From NCBI GenBank assembly GCA_007361935.1, contig CP041667.1, positions 3,190,501-3,254,500 on the forward strand: 64,000 bases of DNA, in the 5' to 3' direction. Under the pieces are notes generated by a model. It had not been told where the DNA came from, did no database searches, and worked only from the letters and a program-made list of their open reading frames with translations. The stretch comes from Lachnospiraceae bacterium KGMB03038 (GTDB lineage Bacteria; Bacillota; Clostridia; Lachnospirales; Lachnospiraceae). The translations under genes and the position numbers were made by a program. Positions 34,678 to 41,732 of this stretch are shown one piece after another; the first letter of the stretch is position 1, and each line of letters begins with the position of its first letter.

Positions 34678-36159
34678 ATGAACCCAATGGAACATGTCCG
34701 GAAAGAGACTTATCAGCTTTTCATCAACGGCAAACGGGTAACACCGGAAAAACCAGACACTTTCCAGGCGATCAATCCAGTCAACAACGAACCTTTCGCA
34801 ACCATCTACAAAGCTGGTGAGAAAGAGACAAACATGGCTATCGCGGCGGCCAGGGAGGCTTTCGACCATGGCCCGTGGGGAAAAATGTCCTGTAGAGAGC
34901 GTTCCGATCTGCTCTACAAGGCGGCGGAACTCCTCCAGGAGCGGTTAGAAGAGTTTGCGGCGGTAGAGACATTGGAATGCGGCAAACTTTACGGAAGCGC
35001 GTACTACTATGACGGAGACAAATCCGTAGATGCGCTCAAATACTTCGCGGGACTGACCCGCTGCATGAAAGGCGAGATCGTACCGATCGACAATGACACC
35101 GTTAACCTGGTACAGTGGTATCCTCACGGAGTTGTGGGCGAGATCCTTCCATGGAACGGACCATTCATGATGGGCTGCCAGAAGATCGGCGCCATCCTTG
35201 CCGCAGGCAATACCTGTGTTGTAAAACCCTCTTCCTGGGGCTCATTGACCATGCTGATGTTCGCGGAACTGCTTACGGAAGCCGGATTCCCGGATGGAGT
35301 TGTCAACGTGGTGACCGGTTCCGGCCGCATCGTTGGAGACGCGCTGGTAAAGAGCGAGGATGTTGACATGGTTGCCATGACCGGCGGAACCGAGACAGGG
35401 AAAGCGATCATTGCTTCTTCCAGCGAGACCGTCAAAGACGTGGCTCTGGAACTTGGCGGCAAGAGCCCGAATATCGTTTTCGATGATGTTGACGTCGACG
35501 ACGTTGTGAAGTGGGCAAAATTCGCGTTTACTCTGAACTCCGGCGAGGTGTGCGTATCCGGTACAAGACTGATCCTTCAGAGAGGCATTTACGAAGAATT
35601 CCTGGAAAAGTTAAAGAAAGAATGCGAAAGCGCTGTTCCGGGCGATGGCTTCGATCCTAATGTCACACTGGCTCCATTGATCCACAAAGAGCATTGCGAT
35701 GAAGTATGGCAGTATATCGAATCCGGAAAGGAACAGGGCGCTCGGCTGATCTGCGGCGGAGAGCATTACACCGATCCGGAACTGGCCAAAGGAAATTTTG
35801 TTCCGATCACTGTATTTGCTGACGTAACACCGGATATGAAGATCTTCCAGGAAGAAATCTTTGGGCCAGTACTGTGCGTAACTCCTTTCGATACGGAGGA
35901 AGAGGCGATCGAAATCGCCAATGGTACGAAGTTTGGTCTGGCAGGCGGAGTATTTACCAAAGATATGAAGAAAGGACTGCGGGTCGCTCAGGCTGTAAAA
36001 GGCGGACAGATCTATGTAAACTCCTACTTCTCCACAGCAATGGTAGAATCTCCGGGAACCGGATGGAAGCAGTCAGGAATCGGCGTTGCCGGGATCAAGA
36101 AATACATGATCTCCAAGACCATCTTCCTGAATACCAAGGATGGAAACGTACCATATTAA
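34678..36159 (+). CDS. NAD(P)-dependent aldehyde dehydrogenase
   Basis: 493 residues, standard ALDH length. GEILPWNGPFMMGCQKIGAILAAGNTCVVKPS is the cofactor-binding segment. MTGGTETGKAIIASSSETVKDVALELGGKSPNIVF contains the catalytic Glu, and NSGEVCVSGTRLILQRG the catalytic Cys near residue 290. EEIFGPVLCVTPFDTEEEAIEIAN is conserved. It is closest in style to betaine-aldehyde/aminoaldehyde dehydrogenases. AAAGGAGGT precedes the ATG. It oxidises an aldehyde to the acid; with permeases and an XRE-cupin regulator nearby, an amine-derived aldehyde is plausible (inference). Confidence 0.93.
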   Translation: MNPMEHVRKETYQLFINGKRVTPEKPDTFQAINPVNNEPFATIYKAGEKETNMAIAAAREAFDHGPWGKMSCRERSDLLYKAAELLQERLEEFAAVETLECGKLYGSAYYYDGDKSVDALKYFAGLTRCMKGEIVPIDNDTVNLVQWYPHGVVGEILPWNGPFMMGCQKIGAILAAGNTCVVKPSSWGSLTMLMFAELLTEAGFPDGVVNVVTGSGRIVGDALVKSEDVDMVAMTGGTETGKAIIASSSETVKDVALELGGKSPNIVFDDVDVDDVVKWAKFAFTLNSGEVCVSGTRLILQRGIYEEFLEKLKKECESAVPGDGFDPNVTLAPLIHKEHCDEVWQYIESGKEQGARLICGGEHYTDPELAKGNFVPITVFADVTPDMKIFQEEIFGPVLCVTPFDTEEEAIEIANGTKFGLAGGVFTKDMKKGLRVAQAVKGGQIYVNSYFSTAMVESPGTGWKQSGIGVAGIKKYMISKTIFLNTKDGNVPY

Positions 36160-36262
36160 TTGATCCACCGCTCCTCTTAGGACATCAGGGTTTGCTTGAT
36201 TTTCCTTAAATTGTTATAATGAAATAAAATATCGTCTCCAAAGACGACAGAAAGGAAAAGGA

Positions 36263-36877
36263 TTGCAGCATCCTGGAAAAGAAGGAATGGAAAATCAAAA
36301 CACAGATAATCTAAATATTGGAATGAGAATCCGAAAGCTGAGGAAGATTCGGGGCATCACTTTAGAAAAGCTGGCCCAGGAGACAGGGATGGGCTACTCC
36401 TACCTGTCGGAACTGGAGAACAATAAACACTCCATCTCCATCAACAATCTTCAGAAGCTGGCGGCATACTTTAACGTGAATCTGATCCATTTTCTGGAGC
36501 AGGACACCAGGGAAAATGTATTGATCCGCAAGAAGGACCGGAATCATCTGGTAACAGAAGACGGTATCGTCTTCCAGGCAATCTCATCGGAAGAAGCCCA
36601 AAATATGCAGATCACATTCATCGAACTTCCCGCGAACACTCCAAAGAAAGGACAGAGACGCATACATAAACACCCGCAGGGGGAGGAATTTATCACGGTC
36701 ACGGACGGTGAAGCGGTCGTGGTAGTAGAAGAAGAAAAATACGTTCTGAAGGAGGGGGATTCTATAATCTTCCCCTCCAACAAAGAACATGTGATCTATA
36801 CGGAAGAAAAAGGCGCAAAACTTCTGCTGATAGGCGCGCCTCCATATGCGGACAAGATCACGGAGCAGATTCCTTAA
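36263..36877 (+). CDS. XRE-cupin transcriptional regulator
   Basis: 204 residues from TTG at 36263 (AAAGGA 6 nt upstream); an ATG at 36287 is the alternative but its ribosome site is almost touching it. HTH: IGMRIRKLRKIRGITLEKLAQETGMGYSYLSELENNKHSISINNLQKLAAYFNVNL. C-terminal cupin from about 120: HKHPQGEEFITVTDGEAVVVVEEEKYVLKEGDSIIFPSNKEHVIY. This architecture is typical of regulators of amine and amino-acid catabolism, such as PuuR. It sits between the aldehyde dehydrogenase and the second permease and probably controls one or both. Confidence 0.92.
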   Translation: MQHPGKEGMENQNTDNLNIGMRIRKLRKIRGITLEKLAQETGMGYSYLSELENNKHSISINNLQKLAAYFNVNLIHFLEQDTRENVLIRKKDRNHLVTEDGIVFQAISSEEAQNMQITFIELPANTPKKGQRRIHKHPQGEEFITVTDGEAVVVVEEEKYVLKEGDSIIFPSNKEHVIYTEEKGAKLLLIGAPPYADKITEQIP

Positions 36878-36923
36878 AAAGGGAGCCTGGTCTTGCCCCG
36901 CGTCTTCTTAAGATCATTACTGC

Positions 36924-36958
36924 AAAACCTCCTGGCCCGCGGGTAGACAGGAGGTTTT
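36924..36958 (+). promoter_or_regulatory. Hairpin that traps the ribosome site of permease 2
   Basis: Perfect 11-bp stem: AAAACCTCCTG at 36924-36934 pairs with CAGGAGGTTTT at 36948-36958. The AGGAGG of the second arm is the only Shine-Dalgarno of the permease ATG at 36960. The T-run ends right before the start codon, so the same structure is also a plausible terminator for the regulator gene. The loop contains CCCGCGGG. Confidence 0.65.
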
Positions 36959-36959
36959 T

Positions 36960-38315
36960 ATGAGCAACGAATCAAAAGGTTTATCGAAAAAAGCATGTAT
37001 CATGATGGCCGTTGGCGGCATGGTAGGAAGCTCGATCTTCAGCCTTTCCGGCGTTACCTACAGCATGGCCGGCGCGGCCGCGATCCTGACCTGGTTCCTG
37101 GCCGGCGCGATCTTGCTGCTGTACGCGCTGAATATCGCGGAGCTTGCCACTACCTTCCCTAAATCCGGCGGAATCTACGTGTATCCGCACGTGGTGCTGG
37201 GAAAAACGGAAAAGGGAAAAGATTTTGCCGGGTGGATGTCCGCTTGGTCCTGGCTGAATGTCAGTGTCTTCGGCACTACTTTCTCCGCCATCTGTGTCAG
37301 CACCTACCTTGGAAGCTTCTTCCCGGTAGTCCAGACAAATAAAGCCCTCTCCATCCTGGTGCCGATCGTATGGATCGCGCTGACCTGGTTCTTAAACGCC
37401 AGAAGCGCCAACGCCTTTGGAAAAATCCACAATAAGATCACTTACGCGCTGCTGTTTGTCCTGATCGTTTATATCATCCTTGGCCTTGCCAATGGTGACG
37501 GCGCAAATATGCAGCCCTTCGTATCCGGCAATATGGGAGGCATGGGAGTGATCGCCGGAATCCCGATTGCCATGCTGGGGTATGGTTCCATCATCGCCGT
37601 TGCTTCCTTTGGCGGCGAGATTGAGGATCCAAAGAAGAATATTCCGAAGATCATCGTAACCGCGGTTGTCATGACCATCGTTGTCTACTGCATGATCCTG
37701 TTCGCCACCTTCCGGATGGCATCCGTTGATTCTCTTGTAGCGGCCAACGCTCAGTATTTCCCGCTGGCATTCGCTCTTGGAAGCGTTATGACCGGCAAAT
37801 GGGGATGGGTCGTATCCATCGTTCCTCTGGCGGCTCTGCTGGCGCTGACCACCAATATGAGTATGATGATGCTGGATGCGGGCCGTACCGTTATGGCTAC
37901 CGCTCAATCAGGATTCCTGCCGAAGAAGCTTGGAGAAGTACATCCAGAGAAGCACACACCTATCGCGGCCCTGTCTGTTGTCGCCGTGATCTGTGTCATC
38001 TTGTCACTGGAGCCTGATTTTATCAACATCATTATCAATGCCGGTTCCATCTGTTCCGCTATCACAGTAGCCATCATCTCTGTTACTCTGATGACGCTGC
38101 GCAGGAAACAAAAAACAGGAGAGATTACGGAAAAAGGCGAATTTAAAGTTCCGGGAGGCAGTCTGTTCCCAGTCATCACTCTGGTGGTGATCCTGATCAC
38201 CTTAGTTCTCCTGTACTTTGGAGACGGCGGACAGACCTCTTACTTAGTAGCCATCATATGGTATGTGATCGGACTTGTCATTTTTGCGATCAAAAGCGCA
38301 GTATCTAAAAAATAG
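36960..38315 (+). CDS. APC-family amino acid/amine permease (2)
   Basis: 451 residues, about twelve helices. SKKACIMMAVGGMVGSSIFSLSGVTYSMAGAAAIL is the TM1 motif; LNIAELATTFPKSGGIYVYPHVVLG and MLGYGSIIAVASFGGEIEDPKKNIPK match the paralogue at 29173 along its length. It is 15 nt upstream of the grdB-like gene and so probably imports the substrate of that reductase (inference). Translation start lies in a hairpin (see 36924). Confidence 0.9.
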   Translation: MSNESKGLSKKACIMMAVGGMVGSSIFSLSGVTYSMAGAAAILTWFLAGAILLLYALNIAELATTFPKSGGIYVYPHVVLGKTEKGKDFAGWMSAWSWLNVSVFGTTFSAICVSTYLGSFFPVVQTNKALSILVPIVWIALTWFLNARSANAFGKIHNKITYALLFVLIVYIILGLANGDGANMQPFVSGNMGGMGVIAGIPIAMLGYGSIIAVASFGGEIEDPKKNIPKIIVTAVVMTIVVYCMILFATFRMASVDSLVAANAQYFPLAFALGSVMTGKWGWVVSIVPLAALLALTTNMSMMMLDAGRTVMATAQSGFLPKKLGEVHPEKHTPIAALSVVAVICVILSLEPDFINIIINAGSICSAITVAIISVTLMTLRRKQKTGEITEKGEFKVPGGSLFPVITLVVILITLVLLYFGDGGQTSYLVAIIWYVIGLVIFAIKSAVSKK

Positions 38316-38330
38316 GAAGGAAAGAAAACT

Positions 38331-39662
38331 ATGTTAAGAGCAGTATATTATATCAACCAGTTCTATGCTGGTATCGGCGGCGAAGAAAAAGCCGATATCG
38401 GACTGGAAGTCTATGATGAGAAAAAAGGTCCCGCCGCAGGGATCGAGCCTATGTGGAAAGGTGAGATGGAGGTTGTCAAAGTCCTGATGTGCGGCGATAA
38501 CTTTATCAACACCGATGACAAATTCCAGGAGATCCTCCCAAGGATCAAAGAAGAAATCCTGGCCGCAAAACCGGATGTCTTCGTAGCGGGCCCAGCCTTC
38601 AACGCGGGACGTTACGGCGTCGCCTGCGCGAAAATGTGCGACTATGTCAAGAAAGAACTTGGCATCCCAAGCGTTACCGGAATGTGGTGGGAGAATCCGG
38701 CTGTGGGCATGTATGTAAAAGACAACTACATTATCTCCACAACTGAGACCGCCAGCGGAATGAGGAAATCCCTTCCAAAAGTAGCCGCTCTCGCGCTGAA
38801 ACTGGCTAAGAAAGAAGAAATCGGACCTGCCAGAACGGAAGGTTATCTTCCTACCGGACATCGCTACAATGAATACAGCGATAAGACAGGCGCAAGAAGG
38901 GTAACAGATATCCTTCTGGACAAATTATATAACCGCCCGTTCCACACAGAGGTACCGCTTCGTGGATTCGAGCAGGTTCCGCCGGCAGCTAAGATCGACG
39001 ACATGTCCAAGGTGACCGTCGCTCTTATCACCACTGGAGGTCTGGTTCCTGTGGGCAACCCGGACAAGATCAAACAAGCATTTGCCGTAAGCTATGGAAA
39101 GTACGATATGACCGGCCTGGATGCGCTGAAGAAAGGCGTATACGAGTCCATCCACGGCGGCTACGATACTACAGATGCCAGCAACGACCCGCATCGTCTG
39201 GTTCCTCTGGACGCCATGCGGGATCTGGAAGCAGAAGGCAAGATCAAATCTGTATTCCCATACTTCTACACCACTTGCGGTGTTGGGACCAACGTAGAGA
39301 CCAGCAAAGAAATGGGTGCGAATATCGCTAAGGATCTGAAGGAATCCGGCGTTCAGGCCGCGATCCTCACCTCTACCTGAGGCACCTGCACTCGTTGCTG
39401 TGCAACGATAGCAAAAGAGCTTGACAGAGCGGGCATCCCGAATACTCATGTGACCGCATTTACGTCAATCGCTCTTAGTGTTGGCGCGAACCGTATCGTC
39501 TTCGGCGGCGACTTCACAGCACCCGCTGGTAATCCCGCTCTTCCACTTGACCGTGAGAAAGCATACCGCAGAAAGATCATGGACAAATGTCTGGAGGTAC
39601 TGACACAGGATGTACCTGGTCCTACTTTATTTACAGTAGATGAAGAGAAGGAAGGGGAATAG
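38331..39662 (+). CDS. GrdB-like selenoprotein, reductase component B gamma subunit (Sec350)
   Basis: 443 residues when the TGA at 39378-39380 is decoded as selenocysteine 350. The start MLRAVYYINQFYAGIGGEEKAD and PDVFVAGPAFNAGRYGVACAKMCDYVKKELGIPSVTGMW are clearly GrdB-like. The active site reads ILTST-U-GTCTRCC, matching the GrdB UxxC motif at the same residue number as in known GrdB. The end VGANRIVFGGDFTAPAGNPALP deviates from the usual HPLGNP region. A conventional call stops at 39380 and loses the last 94 residues. Component B activates a C-N substrate and passes a carboxymethyl-type group to GrdA. The substrate is not evident; GrdB, GrdF and GrdH act on glycine, sarcosine and betaine respectively. 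GGAAGGAAAG precedes the ATG. Confidence 0.93.
39392..39408 (+). promoter_or_regulatory. bSECIS hairpin of the grdB-like gene
   Basis: Perfect 7-bp stem TCGTTGC-TGT-GCAACGA beginning 12 nt after the UGA, with the loop 19 nt away and G as second loop base. Position and loop fit bacterial SECIS elements that recruit SelB. Confidence 0.75.
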
Positions 39663-39666
39663 ATCA

Positions 39667-40992
39667 ATGAAGAAAATGGATAAAAAACTGACCCGCCAGT
39701 ATTTTGACGTGAAAGACGCCTGCTTTGCGGACCATACCGAATGGAAGAACGGCGTACTGGCGATCTCAAAAGAAGAACTGCAGGCAGAGGTGGCTCCTCT
39801 CTTAAAAGCTGTAAAATCTGTTGATTTTGAACTGGTAAAACCCGGCGAGAACACCCGGATCATCCATCTTTTGGATACGTTACAGGCCATGTACAAAGTG
39901 GAGGGCGAAGGAGTCCAGTATTCCGGATACTTCAGTGATCCGCTGATGGTGGGTGAGGGAACTACCAATCTGCTCCGCGGATTTACCGTTATGGAGAGCG
40001 CGGCCCTTCCGTGGGATGAGTCCAGCGCAAGTTCCGGACTTCTCTATCCCCGTGACGCCATCATGGACATGACCGGCCCGATCGCCGGCATCACTCCATT
40101 TGCACAGACCATCAACATGGTCATCCTGTATGAACTGGAAGAAGGCAAGTCCTCTATCGAATATGACAACGAGATCCGCAGCATCGGAATCAAGATCGCT
40201 TCCTTCCTTGGCGAAGTTACCAAGGATCAGACTCCGGACGAAAGCGAAGTCTTCTCTATCGATGAAGTAAATCCGGATCTGCCAAATGTTGTGCTGGTAT
40301 GGAACTCCCAGAATCAGGGACCTTACTCCAATACCTACATCTATGGCCATCCGATCGACAATATGGTTCCGACCCTGTTCCATCCAAACGAACTGATGGA
40401 TGGCTGTGTAGTAAGCGGAAACTACGTATGGCCGGCATTTAAGGTACCAACCTATCTTTATGTCAACCATCCGATCATGATGGAGCTATATAAAGAGCAC
40501 GGAAAAACCATCAACTTCCGGGGCGTCATCTTTGGACGGAGCCACAATCCATCCAACTGGCACAAGACCCGCTGCGCGCAGATTGCTGTGAAGATCGCGC
40601 AGTATCTGGAATGCGACGGTCTGATCATGGCCTGGGAAGGCGGCGGAAACGCGGCTGTCGATGGTATGCTGACCATCCAGCAGGCAGAGAAACACGGCAT
40701 CAAAGCTTCTACCATCACCTTCGAATTTGGCGGTGTTGACGGAACAGAAGGTATCCTTCTGGTAGACGATGTGCCGGAAGCAGATGCCATCATCAGCGGA
40801 GGATCCATCGAGAAACCTTATACCATTCCCGACGTAGACAGAGTCGTAGGCGGCGATGTTATGCGTCTGAACAAAGAAGCGGGCGGTGTATTCCCGCCGG
40901 CGGATAAATCCTGGACTTTCGAACAGACGACCCATTTCTATCTGGGAGGAAACCAGTCCGGAGCAAGTACGCTTTTCGCGGAACAGTATTAA
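39667..40992 (+). CDS. GrdE-like component B alpha/beta proprotein, divergent processing site
   Basis: 441 residues, ATG at 39667, 4 nt after the grdB-like stop. DVKDACFADHTEWKNGVLAISKEEL, the MDMTGPIAGITPFAQTINMVILYELEEG segment and TYIYGHPIDNMVPTLFHPNELMDG follow GrdE/GrdG/GrdI. Known family members are cleaved at a Cys in SGNC to create a pyruvoyl group. Here the corresponding segment is SGNYVW (Tyr253), with the nearest Cys at 247 (DGCVVSGN). It therefore either uses another nucleophile or is not processed. It should form component B with the GrdB-like selenoprotein. It is the last gene before a strong terminator. Confidence 0.85.
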   Translation: MKKMDKKLTRQYFDVKDACFADHTEWKNGVLAISKEELQAEVAPLLKAVKSVDFELVKPGENTRIIHLLDTLQAMYKVEGEGVQYSGYFSDPLMVGEGTTNLLRGFTVMESAALPWDESSASSGLLYPRDAIMDMTGPIAGITPFAQTINMVILYELEEGKSSIEYDNEIRSIGIKIASFLGEVTKDQTPDESEVFSIDEVNPDLPNVVLVWNSQNQGPYSNTYIYGHPIDNMVPTLFHPNELMDGCVVSGNYVWPAFKVPTYLYVNHPIMMELYKEHGKTINFRGVIFGRSHNPSNWHKTRCAQIAVKIAQYLECDGLIMAWEGGGNAAVDGMLTIQQAEKHGIKASTITFEFGGVDGTEGILLVDDVPEADAIISGGSIEKPYTIPDVDRVVGGDVMRLNKEAGGVFPPADKSWTFEQTTHFYLGGNQSGASTLFAEQY

Positions 40993-41018
40993 AATACTTA
41001 TTCCTTTCTTTCAAAAAG

Positions 41019-41058
41019 CAGGCCGCGCCGTGCGATATTTTTCGCGCGGCGCGGCTTG
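41019..41058. terminator. Strong bidirectional terminator after the GrdE-like gene
   Basis: About 16-bp GC-rich stem (core GCCGCGCCG / CGGCGCGGC, with two G-U pairs), 8-nt loop, followed by TTTTTCTTTT on the plus strand and TTTTTGA on the minus strand. It lies between convergent reading directions. Confidence 0.85.
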
Positions 41059-41074
41059 TTTTTCTTTTGGCAGC

Positions 41075-41707
41075 TTAAAAATCAGACAATTTCAGCCATT
41101 CTATCTCTTCATTTACAGGATACTTTGTTTCCATTTCCCTAAAATCCTGCTCTGTGGCGGCTGATTTATACTTCCATTCATCGTTTTCTAAGGCCGCGAA
41201 ATAAAATTGTGACATATCCGTGTATACAGCTTCGCTGCAAGAGGCTGAGTACGAATGGGGCTCTACTCTGTAATACGCGATAACACGTACTACATTTCCC
41301 GACCTTTCGTAGCCGCGGATCATATTATCCTCGCAGAGCTGATATTCTGTATATTCACCCATACGAAGATCAAGCAGCGGAACCACTTGTCCTTCTCCCT
41401 CTATCAGTCCAAAGGCTCCATATAATTGATTCCCATCACTGATAAAAAGTTCCGGCACTCCGTCATCCGCCAGATCCGCCACTGTATAGTATAAAGCTGT
41501 CCCTGAATTTGCATATCCTCCTGGAAAATGATCCGGATCTGAAAAAACAGGGTTTATGAATTCTAAATTGGGTGTGGTAAATCCATTCATCTCCTGCTCT
41601 TTGTAGTATTGGAGGAAATCTCCATAGTAAGTTTGGGCCAATTCATGGATCGTGTCCGAGGAAGCCGATTCATACTTTTGAATAAGCTGGATCTTTGTCC
41701 CGCATTT
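41075..41707 (-). pseudogene. Truncated secreted/lipoprotein-type gene with a calcium-loop-like motif
   Basis: About 210 residues are open to the stop at 41075, but there is no ATG with a ribosome site. The frame runs upstream into the end of the YhgE gene, and the most likely weak start is a TTG near 41707. VADLADDGVPELFISDGNQLYGAFGL resembles DxDGDGxxEL loops of FG-GAP/EF-hand-like secreted proteins, and the family normally begins with a signal peptide, which is missing. I read it as an N-terminally cut gene placed against yhgE by a rearrangement. A real short cytosolic protein is less likely. Confidence 0.5.
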
Positions 41708-41732
41708 CAATACACAGCACGTTAATAAGTAA

